This document shows positions 54,071-62,917 of a stretch of DNA of 64,000 nt, one piece after another (position 1 is the stretch's first letter; each line of letters starts with the position of its first letter). The stretch lies in the NCBI RefSeq assembly GCF_013141865.1, contig NZ_RCST01000001.1, positions 1,612,001 to 1,676,000 on the forward strand. Reading direction: 5' to 3'. The notes under the pieces are model-generated. The model saw only the letters and a list, made by a program, of their open reading frames with translations. It searched no databases and was not told where the DNA came from. A program made the position numbers and the translations under genes. Source of the stretch: Methylomonas sp. ZR1. Its GTDB lineage: Bacteria > Pseudomonadota > Gammaproteobacteria > Methylococcales > Methylomonadaceae.

Positions 54071-54792
54071 AAACCTCCATTCACCGAAATCACTTGGCGG
54101 GTAATGTAAGCGGCATCTTCGGACATCAAAAACGCCACCAAGGCCGCGACTTCTTCCGGTGTACCCAAGCGTTTGGCCGGTACGGCGGCCAGCGCTTCTT
54201 CAAGGGGCAAGCCTTCGAGCATCTCGGTTTCGATCAAACCAGGGGCCACGCAATTGACGGTGATTTTGCGCTTCGCCAACTCCACCGCCAGCGCTTTGGT
54301 CGCGCCGATAATGCCGGCTTTGGCCGCGCTGTAATTGACTTGGCCGCGGTTACCGACTAAACCGGATACGGAAGCCAGCGTGACGATGCGTCCCGGTTTA
54401 CGGCGTTGTATCATCGGCATAACCAGCGGATAAAGCACGTTGTAAAAACCATCCAGATTACTGCGCAACACCTGGTCCCAATCCTCGCCGCTCAGCGCTG
54501 GAAAGGCATTGTCTCGGGAAAGGCCGGCATTGCAGACCACGCCATAGTAGGCGCCATGGCTTTGAATATCGTTTTCCAAACTGTCTTTGGCCGCATGGCG
54601 GTCGGCCAAATCAAAGCTCAGTACGCGCGCTTGGCGGCCCATCTCGACAATCTGCTGTTTGACTTGCTCGGCTTCATCCAGCCGATTGCGGCAATGCAGC
54701 ACAATATCGTAGCCCTCGCGAGCAAGGCGCAGGGCGATGGCTTTGCCGATGCCTCGGCTGGATCCTGTGACCAGGATGGTTGGTTGGCTCAT
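54064..54792 (-). CDS. 3-ketoacyl-ACP reductase, FabG-like
   Basis: 242 residues from the ATG at 54792 (MSQPTILVTGSSRGIGKAIA); the longer open frame upstream belongs to the dehydratase gene's shadow. Short-chain dehydrogenase with NADP site TGSSRGIGKAIALRLA, catalytic Ser (TLASVSGLVGNRGQV), and YSAAKAG with Tyr and Lys. Reduces the 3-keto group before dehydration. Overlaps both neighbours. Confidence 0.93.
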   Translation of the reverse strand: MSQPTILVTGSSRGIGKAIALRLAREGYDIVLHCRNRLDEAEQVKQQIVEMGRQARVLSFDLADRHAAKDSLENDIQSHGAYYGVVCNAGLSRDNAFPALSGEDWDQVLRSNLDGFYNVLYPLVMPMIQRRKPGRIVTLASVSGLVGNRGQVNYSAAKAGIIGATKALAVELAKRKITVNCVAPGLIETEMLEGLPLEEALAAVPAKRLGTPEEVAALVAFLMSEDAAYITRQVISVNGGLC

Positions 54793-55280
54793 ATTCCTTT
54801 TCCGGCGAGAAATTTTTGCGAATCCTGTGGCAGCAACACATTTAACTTCGAGCTGGCCTTGATATTTTGCCCGGTTATCGTGCAGTCGAACACCGACATA
54901 TCGTTGGCAGCCTCGATAATTTTTTCCGCCCTGACGGTCAGTTTGGCGCCACAGGGAAAACTGCCGACCGAGCATTCGAAGTAGCGCGTGCCTAATAAAA
55001 ACCCCAAACCAATCGCTTCGCCTCGGCACTTGCGGTGATACCCGGAGTAGGCGGCAATAGTTTGCGCCATGTATTCCAAGCCCACCCAGGCCGGCACGCT
55101 GTGATCGCCACACGAAAACAGGCTGTCATCGCGCACCTGCAATTCGACCACGATATGGCTGTCACTGACTTCCAGGACCCGGTCCAACAGCACCATACGC
55201 CCGGACTGAGGTACTAGGGATTCGATGGCATAGGGAAAAGCCGCTGGACTGTCAGGGATGTCCAATGAGCAGGGACACAT
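54789..55280 (-). CDS. ApeP-like hotdog dehydratase
   Basis: 163 residues. LVPQSGRMVLLDRVLEVSD and PAWVGLEYMAQTIAAYSGYH are typical of the ApeP dehydratase family of aryl polyene clusters, related to FabZ. LGFLLGTRYFECSVGSFPCG also fits. Works with the smaller dehydratase (50589-50966), perhaps as a heteromer. Overlaps the ketoreductase start (ATGA) and the KS stop. Confidence 0.85.
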   Translation of the reverse strand: MCPCSLDIPDSPAAFPYAIESLVPQSGRMVLLDRVLEVSDSHIVVELQVRDDSLFSCGDHSVPAWVGLEYMAQTIAAYSGYHRKCRGEAIGLGFLLGTRYFECSVGSFPCGAKLTVRAEKIIEAANDMSVFDCTITGQNIKASSKLNVLLPQDSQKFLAGKGI

Positions 55281-56421
55281 TGTTTCCGCCGAATGAAAAA
55301 GAGTTGCTAAGGCAGTATTGTAGCGGCTTTGGCTGCTGGTTTTCCAGCCCGACCAAGTTTAGTCGAGTCATGTCCGGGTCAGGTTCGCCATCCCACAGAT
55401 GCGCAGGTAAACGCCTTTCTTGATGTAAATCAGACAGTAGCAACCAGCATAAACCGGCTTCCAGCGCACCGGCCGCACCTAAACAATGGCCGGTGGACGG
55501 TTTGCTGGAGCTGCATGCCGTATCGCTACCGAACAATTGCGCAACCGCCCGATTTTCCATCGCATCGTTTTGCCAGGTTGCCGTGCCGTGCAGGTTGATG
55601 TAATCGATTTGCTCAGGCTTTAGCTGTGCATCGGCTAATGCCGCCTGCATCGCCAGCAAAGCGCAGCTACCGTCAGGGCGCGGCGCGGAAATATGATAGG
55701 CATCGGCACTAGCGCCGACACCCAGCAACGCGATCTCACTTGGCTCGCGCGTCATCAGAAATAAAGCCGCACCTTCGCCTATTGTCGTGCCGTCACGATT
55801 TTTACTGAACGGATTGCAAGTGGTTTTGCTAAGGGCACCCAACGCAAAAAAGCCTTCCAGCGTGGTGCGGCATAAACTATCAGCACCGCCCACCACGACC
55901 GCAGCGCAGACACCCAAGCGCAGCAGCCGACGGGCCGACGCCATGGCGTTGGCACTCGATGAACAGGTGGTGGAGACGGTGAAGGCCGGGCCACGAACGT
56001 CCAGGTACGCCGCCAGAAACTCCGCGGCACCGCCCAGTTCTTGTTGTTTGTAGTGATAGTGACCAGGCATGCTCCCGCTTGCCCGCAACACTTGCACCGC
56101 ACTTTCACCCTCGGCAATCCCGGAGGTACTAGTGCCTACCACTATGCCAACGCGATCTGTGCCGTAACGAGCTATGGCGGTACTAGTAGCGGACTCGATC
56201 TGGCAAAGCGCCGACAACAGCAAACGGTTATTGCGACAATCGTATTGTTTAAGCTTGGCCGGAATGACCGGTAATTCTGTTAGCACGCCGAATGCGGGAA
56301 TTGCCGAATCCAGCCAGGCCGGCGGAACGGGCGGAAAGGAGCGACCGGCAAGCCATGCCGCTAAAATATCGGCCTTGCTGTCCCCCAATGCGCAGACTAG
56401 GCCTAAATCATGTAAATACAA
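55252..56421 (-). CDS. Beta-ketoacyl-ACP synthase (block 2, second KS)
   Basis: 389 residues. Catalytic Cys in FTVSTTCSSSANAMASARRL, His in YINLHGTATWQNDAME and His in PSTGHCLGAAGALEAGL. More like the block 1 KS (GIVVGTSTSGIAEGE, both with TSTSGI) than like the FabF-like KS at 52835. Overlaps the dehydratase gene by 29 bp. Possibly the initiating or a second elongating KS. Confidence 0.92.
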   Translation of the reverse strand: MYLHDLGLVCALGDSKADILAAWLAGRSFPPVPPAWLDSAIPAFGVLTELPVIPAKLKQYDCRNNRLLLSALCQIESATSTAIARYGTDRVGIVVGTSTSGIAEGESAVQVLRASGSMPGHYHYKQQELGGAAEFLAAYLDVRGPAFTVSTTCSSSANAMASARRLLRLGVCAAVVVGGADSLCRTTLEGFFALGALSKTTCNPFSKNRDGTTIGEGAALFLMTREPSEIALLGVGASADAYHISAPRPDGSCALLAMQAALADAQLKPEQIDYINLHGTATWQNDAMENRAVAQLFGSDTACSSSKPSTGHCLGAAGALEAGLCWLLLSDLHQERRLPAHLWDGEPDPDMTRLNLVGLENQQPKPLQYCLSNSFSFGGNNVSLLIGHP

Positions 56422-56431
56422 ATGACACCGC

Positions 56432-57658
56432 TCAGGCAGTTTGATAAGTTGCCAAAATGGCCTCGATTTTCTTCGCGCTGCGCTGCGTCATGGGGTTTTC
56501 CTCGTCCCAGGCATAGCCGGCGAGAATGGAACAGATCATGGCCTTGACGCTGGCCAACTGATTTTCCTCGAAAATAATTTGCTGAAAACGACCGTCGTAC
56601 CAAGCCTCCACATAAGCCCGAAATACCTCGATGCCTTTGCGCAAAGCCCGCTCGTATTCGACAGACCAGTTTACCGGCTCACCGCGCAGTTGCCGGTCAA
56701 CCAAGGGTACGGCCAACGCGGCGGATTTCATCGCAATCGTCACGCCGGATGAAAACACCGGATCCAAGAACTCGCCGGCATTGCCGAGTAACGCAAAGCC
56801 CTGGCCATAGAGTTGCTTGACGTTGGCGGAATAACCGCCGATGGTATTTGCCGGGGTATCGAAACGGGCGTCGGCCAATAGCTCAGCTAGTCGTGGTTCT
56901 TCGAAGGCAATGTCCTTTAACACTTCCAGCGGCTCACCTCTACGCTGATCCAGAAAACCCGCGGGCGTCACCACACCCAGCGAGCTTCTGCCGTTACTGA
57001 ACGGAATCAGCCAGTACCAGATTTCATGAAATTTCGGATGAATGGCAATTAAAATTTTATTGCGGTCGTAATCGGATACAGTAATCCGATCCTCGATATG
57101 CGTGAACAGCGCGCGGCGCGGCGACAACGAAGAAGGCGTTTCCAGATCCAATAATCTTGGCAAGACCCTGCCAAAACCGCTGGCATCCAATACCATCTTT
57201 GCCCGCCATTGCTTGTGCACACCGTTGGCATCCACGCTGGTCAGGCTGGCTTGCTCAGGATTACTAAAATCGGCAGACTGGATGGTTTGTTGATAATGAA
57301 TAGGCACGCCGGCCGCCTCGGCGCTGTCGGCCAACACCTTATCGAAATGGGCGCGCGGTACTTGAAAGGTGGTGCCCCAGCCTGGGCTGAATTTTTGGGT
57401 GAAATCGAATTCGGTCAGTTTGCCGGCTCGGGAAAAAGCGGCGCCGTTTTTGAATTGGAAGCCTTCCGCCGTCACCGCCGGTAGCATATCCGCGGCTTCC
57501 ATAAAGGCCATGCATTGCGGCAGCAGACTTTCGCCAATCGAGAAACGCGGGAACTGTTCTTTTTCCAGAATCACCACCTGGTGACCGAGTTGTTTCAGCA
57601 TTTTCGCCGCCACGCTGCCGGAGGGGCCGGCCCCGATAATCAATACATCTGCATCCAT
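56432..57658 (-). CDS. FAD-dependent oxidoreductase, flavin halogenase-like (block 2)
   Basis: 408 residues. VLIIGAGPSGSVAAKMLKQL (FAD), FSIGESLLPQ, and GNAGEFLDPVFSSGVTIAMK. It carries WxWxIP (WYWLIP) and the Lys of GFQFKNGAAF at the catalytic-Lys position of phenolic/pyrrole halogenases (CmlS type). Similar to the enzyme at 30748-31956. Bromination of the aromatic head is known in xanthomonadins, so a halogenase function is a real possibility; many relatives are plain oxidoreductases. First gene of block 2, 10 bp before the KS. Confidence 0.72.
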   Translation of the reverse strand: MDADVLIIGAGPSGSVAAKMLKQLGHQVVILEKEQFPRFSIGESLLPQCMAFMEAADMLPAVTAEGFQFKNGAAFSRAGKLTEFDFTQKFSPGWGTTFQVPRAHFDKVLADSAEAAGVPIHYQQTIQSADFSNPEQASLTSVDANGVHKQWRAKMVLDASGFGRVLPRLLDLETPSSLSPRRALFTHIEDRITVSDYDRNKILIAIHPKFHEIWYWLIPFSNGRSSLGVVTPAGFLDQRRGEPLEVLKDIAFEEPRLAELLADARFDTPANTIGGYSANVKQLYGQGFALLGNAGEFLDPVFSSGVTIAMKSAALAVPLVDRQLRGEPVNWSVEYERALRKGIEVFRAYVEAWYDGRFQQIIFEENQLASVKAMICSILAGYAWDEENPMTQRSAKKIEAILATYQTA

Positions 57659-57834
57659 TTACTTACCAACCCTCTTATCCGGTTAAAATACGTCCAGTAC
57701 AAAATTCAGAAACAGCGGCAATGCCGTCAAGTTCAATTGGCGTAATCCTTCTCCAGCAGGAGAACGAACTTCTACGACAAGCCCTAGCAAGATAGGCGTT
57801 AACTTGGCGGTATGCCCCAATAACATCCCATTCA

Positions 57835-59154
57835 ATGCTGGAAACTCAAAAATCTCCCGCCCCACCGACACCACTATATTCTAGCCACACAGCACCGTTT
57901 GCCCTGCATAACGGCCATGTAGTGAGCCGCGGTAAACTATGGGCTGACGTGACGGCCTTGGCCGCGCAATTGCCGGACCAGCCCTATCAATTTAATTTAT
58001 GCGAAAACCGCTACCTATTTTGTCTCTGCCTGTTAGCGGCGGCGGTACGCGGACAGATTTGCCTGTTGCCGCCCGCCGGGCAAATGGCGGTTATCCTGGA
58101 AATTCTGCGCGACTATCGCGGCGCGTATATCGCCAGAGAACACGCGCCACAGCAAAAGGGTTTGGATTGGTTCGAAGTCATCGCGCCAAACGCTGCAACC
58201 CCAGCATCGCCACCCGATTTCGACTGGCAGCGCACCGCCGTGATTGCCTTCACCTCCGGCAGCACCGGCAAACCTAAGCCCTGCCCGCATAGCCTGCATA
58301 CTTTTAAAACCTCCGCCGAAATGGCGGTCAGCAGCCTGGGGTTAGCGGAGCAGTGCCTATTAATGCTGTCCACCACGCCGCCGCAACATATGTACGGTCT
58401 GGAAACCTCGGTATTCTGGCCTTTGTTTTCCCAACTCGTGCTGCACGACGGCCGACCATTTTTCGCCGAAGACATCCGGCAGACGGTTAACACTGCGCCG
58501 TGGCCTACGGTGTTGGCGTCAACGCCTACCCATTTGCGTTCCTTAATCAAAACCACCGGCGCTTGGGACAATCTGGCCGGCATAATTTCTGCCACCGACA
58601 CTTTATCCGCAAAGCTGGCCGGCGAAACCGCGGCAATTTTAGGGCAATCCCCGCGCGAAATCTATGGCAGCACAGAAACCCTGTCGTTTGCCAGTCGCGA
58701 GACCTTGCTTGAGAACCCGTGGAGACCTTACACCGGCTGCCGCTTGCATCAAGATGAAGGTGGAAAAACCTATCTGCAATCTGGGCATTTGCCAGACGAA
58801 GTGCCTTTGCAAGACACTGTGCAGATCCAAGCCGACGGCTGTTTTACCGTATTGGGCCGGGATCAAGACATGGTGAAAATTGGCGGCAAGCGCGCGTCCC
58901 TGACCGAACTGAACCGTCGCTTGCTGGATATAGACGGCGTAGACGACGGTGTTTGTTTCATCCAGGATAATGGGCGACTGGCGGCTGTTGTGGTCAGCAG
59001 GCTAGACAACCACGCCATTCGGCGGGGTCTACAGCCCTATCTGGATGACGTGTTTCTGCCGCGAAAAATTCATTTTGTTACTAAGATTCCGAGAAACGGG
59101 ACAGGTAAGCTGGCAAAAACCGAACTGGAAAATCTGTTAGAAAGTTTAAGTTAG
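57835..59154 (+). CDS. AMP-dependent acyl/aryl ligase
   Basis: 439 residues. AMP-binding motifs: VIAFTSGSTGKPKPCPHSLH, REIYGSTETLSFASRE, and DMVKIGGKRASLTELNRRLL; C-terminal Lys in RNGTGKLAKTEL. Like the stand-alone ligases of aryl polyene and xanthomonadin clusters, it may activate the aromatic starter acid and load it on an ACP. Divergent from block 2, which begins 177 bp away, so both are probably driven from the same gap. No starter-forming ammonia-lyase gene is seen in the window. Confidence 0.83.
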   Translation: MLETQKSPAPPTPLYSSHTAPFALHNGHVVSRGKLWADVTALAAQLPDQPYQFNLCENRYLFCLCLLAAAVRGQICLLPPAGQMAVILEILRDYRGAYIAREHAPQQKGLDWFEVIAPNAATPASPPDFDWQRTAVIAFTSGSTGKPKPCPHSLHTFKTSAEMAVSSLGLAEQCLLMLSTTPPQHMYGLETSVFWPLFSQLVLHDGRPFFAEDIRQTVNTAPWPTVLASTPTHLRSLIKTTGAWDNLAGIISATDTLSAKLAGETAAILGQSPREIYGSTETLSFASRETLLENPWRPYTGCRLHQDEGGKTYLQSGHLPDEVPLQDTVQIQADGCFTVLGRDQDMVKIGGKRASLTELNRRLLDIDGVDDGVCFIQDNGRLAAVVVSRLDNHAIRRGLQPYLDDVFLPRKIHFVTKIPRNGTGKLAKTELENLLESLS

Positions 59155-59185
59155 ACGACTTGCCAGGCGCGATGCGCAGGCCAGA

Positions 59186-59989
59186 TTAATCATGCCGCTT
59201 AGCGTCTGCCGGCAGCTTATCGAACAAGGGGTTTTTGGCGATCGCATAATGCTCCGGGTAATACACAGCCGCGAGATGTAAACCATGCGGGGGGGCGGTC
59301 ATCGCAGCTTGGGAGCGGTCTTTAGTCTCCAAAAGTTCGGCAGTCCAATCCACCGGCCGCCGGCCCATACCGATTTCCATCAATACCCCGGCGATATTTC
59401 TGACCATATGATGCAAAAAGGCATTGGCGCAGAGATCGATGATCACCCGCTGCTCGTCGCGATATACATCAATAAAATGCATCAAGCGGTTGGGACTGAC
59501 CGATTGACAACTCTGCGCGCGAAACGAGGAAAAATCGTGTTCACCCAGTAGCGATTGGGCAGCCTGATGCATGGCTTGCTCGTCCAACGGCTGATAACAC
59601 CAAGTGGCCTGCGTTCTTAGCAAAGCCGACTTCATCGGCCGGTTCAAAATCACATACCGATAAGCGCGGGCGATGGCGCTGTAGCGGGCATGAAAGTCGC
59701 CCTGCGCCGCTTGCGCCCAGGTAATGCGGATGTCATCCGGCAGATGGCTGTTGCCACCCATCAACCAGCCGCGCATGTCGCGCTCCGTCTCACAATCAAA
59801 ATGCACCACTTGTTCCAGCGCATGCACGCCGGCATCCGTGCGGCCTGCGCATAGTACGGTAATCGGCTGATTGGCGATTTTACTCAAGGCTTTTTCCAGT
59901 TGGCCCTGCACGGTCGCTTTACCGTCCTGCCATTGCCAGCCGGCATAAGCACTGCCGTCGTATTCGATGCCTAAAACGATACGCTGCAT
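59186..59989 (-). CDS. truA: tRNA pseudouridine(38-40) synthase
   Basis: 267 residues. Opening IEYDGSAYAGWQWQDG, catalytic Asp in LCAGRTDAGVHALEQVVHFD, and C-terminal HHMVRNIAGVLMEIGMGRR. Makes pseudouridines in the tRNA anticodon arm. Typical size. Confidence 0.97.
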   Translation of the reverse strand: MQRIVLGIEYDGSAYAGWQWQDGKATVQGQLEKALSKIANQPITVLCAGRTDAGVHALEQVVHFDCETERDMRGWLMGGNSHLPDDIRITWAQAAQGDFHARYSAIARAYRYVILNRPMKSALLRTQATWCYQPLDEQAMHQAAQSLLGEHDFSSFRAQSCQSVSPNRLMHFIDVYRDEQRVIIDLCANAFLHHMVRNIAGVLMEIGMGRRPVDWTAELLETKDRSQAAMTAPPHGLHLAAVYYPEHYAIAKNPLFDKLPADAKRHD

Positions 59990-60001
59990 ATCAGTTGCTG
60001 T

Positions 60002-60523
60002 TTATTCATGAATCCACACCCGGCAACCCACGGCAATCTGCTCGAATAAGCTGATTAGATCGGCGTTAAGCATGCGAATACAGCCGTGCGATTCTGGCTT
60101 GCCTTGCATCAATTCGTCCGGCGTGCCGTGGATGTAAATGTAACGCCAGGTGCTGTCGACATCGCCGTAGCGGTTTTTGCCCGGTTCCAGGCCGCCCAAC
60201 CACAGGATGCGGCTGAGAATCCAGTCGCGTTGCGGATGCTGCGCGGCCAGTTCCGGCGTGTAGATTTCGCCGGTTGGCCGACGACCTGCCAGTACGCTGT
60301 TGATCGGCAGGCCGGCGCCGATTTTGGCGCGGATCTTATGCCAGCCGGTCGGCGTGCAGTAGCTGCCTTTTTTTTCGCCGGGGCCATTTTTTGCGGTAGA
60401 GACCGGAAATTGGGCCAACACCTCGCTGCCGTGTACTAGGTGCAGGCGCTGCTCGGCAATGGCGATGTCCAAATAAGGCGCTGCAAAGTGATAGTGCTGG
60501 GTTGCCGCGGAACCCGGAATCAT
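60002..60523 (-). CDS. L,D-transpeptidase (YkuD)
   Basis: 173 residues. Active-site box ESHGCIRMLNADLISLF with the catalytic Cys and Arg. GEKKGSYCTPTGWHKI and YIYIHGTPD are also family blocks. No signal peptide is visible, so it may be an unusual cytoplasmic or short-anchored form, or the true start is elsewhere. Crosslinks peptidoglycan peptides. Its ATG overlaps the rlmD stop. Confidence 0.88.
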   Translation of the reverse strand: MIPGSAATQHYHFAAPYLDIAIAEQRLHLVHGSEVLAQFPVSTAKNGPGEKKGSYCTPTGWHKIRAKIGAGLPINSVLAGRRPTGEIYTPELAAQHPQRDWILSRILWLGGLEPGKNRYGDVDSTWRYIYIHGTPDELMQGKPESHGCIRMLNADLISLFEQIAVGCRVWIHE

Positions 60524-61842
60524 TTCACAAACAAGGCTATCGATTCGACATGCGCGGTTTGCGGAAACATATCCATCACGCCTGCCTTGACCAGCTTGTA
60601 ACCGAGTTCGTTCACCAAAATCCCGGTATCGCGGGCCAAGGTGGATGGGTTGCAGGATACGTAAACGATGCGCTCCGGTTGCCAGTGTTTCAAGTTGTGT
60701 AACACTTCCGATGCACCGGCCCGCGATGGGTCCAGCAGCACCTTGGTAAATTTTTGCTTGGACCAGGGTTGGTCTTTCAAGTCCTTGGTCAGATCGGCGA
60801 CGTGAAACTCGACGTTATCGAGATTATTCAACTTGGCATTTTCGCGGGCGTGCTTGACCAGCGGCAAGTCGCCTTCCACACCGACGACCTGACCCGCCTG
60901 GGTCGCCAGTGGTAGGGTGAAATTACCCAAGCCGCAGAATAAATCCAGCACCCTGTCGTCTTTGCTTAATTCCAGCGCTGCCATGGCCCGCGTCACCATC
61001 TTTTGATTGATCTGGTAATTGACTTGGGTAAACATCGCCGGGCGGAAATTGAACTTAACGCCTTGTTCGGCAAGCGCGTAACTCGGAATGACTTCCGGCT
61101 CGCCGTCCAACGGCACGATGGTATCCGGACCTTTCGGCTGCAGACAAATGCTGAGCTGGTGTTGATGGGCAAATTCGCGCAGCCGTTGTTTATCGGCATC
61201 GGTAGGTGGCTCCAGCACCCGAAACGCCAGCACACATTCCTTGTCGCCAATCGCCACTTCGATTTGCGGAATTTTGTCTTTCACCGTCAACCCGGCGATC
61301 ATCTCACCCAAAGTGATCAGCTTCTCGCCGACGATGGGGTTCATCACTTTACAGCTATCGATTTCCGCTAAAAACGGATTGCGCCGCTCGCGAAAACCCA
61401 CTAACACCCGATTCTTTTTCGCTACCCATTTCACGCCCATCCGCGCTTTGCTGCGATAACCCCAATGCGGGCCGGTCAAAGCTTCCCAGATTTGCGGAAT
61501 CTCGACTTTACCGATGCGACGGAACTGATCGCGCAGCAAGTCCTCTTTGAAATTGATCTGTTCGGCGTCATCGACATGTTGAAAACTGCAACCGCCGCAA
61601 CTACCGAAATGCGGACAAGCTGGTTCAACCCGGTGTTCAGACCGGCTGATCAGATTGACCACTTTGCCTTCCGCATAATCTTTACGACTGTCGGTGTAGA
61701 CAAATTCCAGGGTTTCGCCGGGCAAGGCTTCGTCGATAAACACGACTTTGCCGTTGACGTGACTGACGCCACGGCCATCATGGGACAAAGATTCTATGGT
61801 AACGGTGACGGGATCTAACGGGAGTTTTTTCTTGTGGGCCAT
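60520..61842 (-). CDS. rlmD: 23S rRNA (uracil(1939)-C(5))-methyltransferase
   Basis: 440 residues from MAHKKKLPLDPVTVTI; a longer frame upstream is less likely. N-terminal TRAM domain, an iron-sulfur cluster site CPHFGSCGGCSF, SAM-binding DRVLDLFCGLGNFTLPLA, and catalytic Cys in YVSCNPSTLARD. Methylates U1939 of 23S rRNA. Confidence 0.95.
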   Translation of the reverse strand: MAHKKKLPLDPVTVTIESLSHDGRGVSHVNGKVVFIDEALPGETLEFVYTDSRKDYAEGKVVNLISRSEHRVEPACPHFGSCGGCSFQHVDDAEQINFKEDLLRDQFRRIGKVEIPQIWEALTGPHWGYRSKARMGVKWVAKKNRVLVGFRERRNPFLAEIDSCKVMNPIVGEKLITLGEMIAGLTVKDKIPQIEVAIGDKECVLAFRVLEPPTDADKQRLREFAHQHQLSICLQPKGPDTIVPLDGEPEVIPSYALAEQGVKFNFRPAMFTQVNYQINQKMVTRAMAALELSKDDRVLDLFCGLGNFTLPLATQAGQVVGVEGDLPLVKHARENAKLNNLDNVEFHVADLTKDLKDQPWSKQKFTKVLLDPSRAGASEVLHNLKHWQPERIVYVSCNPSTLARDTGILVNELGYKLVKAGVMDMFPQTAHVESIALFVK

Positions 61843-61900
61843 TGTGCTCGATTGGGTGGGTTGGGTTAGCGTGGTGTAACCCAATATAAAGCTGCGTTGT

Positions 61901-62791
61901 TTAGGTTGGAAAAATGCCGGTGGATAAATAGCGGTCGCCCCGGTCGCAAACTATCGCCACGATCAAGGCGTTTTCAATTTGTTGGGATAATTGCAAAGCC
62001 GCGTAAACCGCACCGCCAGAAGATACGCCGGCAAAAATACCCTCTTGTGCAGCCAAGGCTCGGGTGGTGTTTTCCGCGTTCAGTTGATTGACTTCGATGA
62101 TGCTATCCACCCGCACAGCGTCGTATATTTTAGGTAAATATTCCCTAGGCCAGCGGCGAATACCCGGGATTTTCGATTCGCCTTCCGGCTGCACGCCGAT
62201 GATTTGAACCGCGGGATTTTGTTCTTTCAAATACCGGGAGGTCCCCATGATGGTGCCGGTGGTGCCCATGGAACTGACGAAATGCGTAATCTTACCCTGC
62301 GTGTCGCGCCAGATTTCCGGACCGGTGCCTTCGTAATGCGCCAAAGGATTATCGGGATTGGCGAATTGATCCAGAATCCGTCCCTCGCCGCGCGCTTCCA
62401 TGGCTCTTGCCAGATCGATGGCTGCTTCCATGCTGCCTTTGGCCGGGGTCAGGATGATTTCCGCACCGTAGGCTTTCATGGAGGCAATGCGCTCAGCGCT
62501 CATGTTGTCCGGCATGATCAAGGTCATCTTATAACCCTTAATCGCCGCTGCCATCGCCAAGGCAATACCGGTATTGCCACTAGTGGCTTCGATCAAGCGG
62601 TCGCCCGGTTTGATCTCGCCGCGCGCTTCGGCATGTTGAATCATGCTTAAGGCTGGCCGATCTTTCACCGAACCAGCCGGATTGTTACCTTCCAGCTTCA
62701 CCAAAATAGTATTGCCACCGGCGACCGGCAGGCGTTGCAAACGCACCAATGGCGTATTTCCGACAAAAGATTCTATGGTTGGGAAGTTCAT
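61901..62791 (-). CDS. cysM: Cysteine synthase B
   Basis: 296 residues. PLP Lys in GNNPAGSVKDRPALSMIQHA, the ATSGNTGIALAMAAAIKGYK substrate loop and SSMGTTGTIMGTSRYLKEQN phosphate-binding loop. Makes cysteine from O-acetylserine (sulfide or thiosulfate). Type B is favoured by length and the NPAGSVKDR form. Confidence 0.93.
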   Translation of the reverse strand: MNFPTIESFVGNTPLVRLQRLPVAGGNTILVKLEGNNPAGSVKDRPALSMIQHAEARGEIKPGDRLIEATSGNTGIALAMAAAIKGYKMTLIMPDNMSAERIASMKAYGAEIILTPAKGSMEAAIDLARAMEARGEGRILDQFANPDNPLAHYEGTGPEIWRDTQGKITHFVSSMGTTGTIMGTSRYLKEQNPAVQIIGVQPEGESKIPGIRRWPREYLPKIYDAVRVDSIIEVNQLNAENTTRALAAQEGIFAGVSSGGAVYAALQLSQQIENALIVAIVCDRGDRYLSTGIFPT

Positions 62792-62917
62792 GACTTTAAC
62801 GTCCGGTTAAGTTTACGGCGGCGATTATAGCAAGTTCCAGACCTCAAGCGCCGCTGTAACCCAAGGCGAAAAAATTTCATTTATAATCGACTGACCCCAA
62901 TCAAACCAGCAGCCGAC

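Noticed and set aside
54793..55113. N-terminal extension of the FabG-like protein
   Set aside because: The extra residues overlap the dehydratase gene in another frame and precede the conserved TGSSRGIG start.
57683..57874. Small minus-strand gene between the flavoenzyme and the ligase
   Set aside because: It overlaps the start of the ligase gene and fills the expected divergent promoter; no motif or ribosome site supports it.
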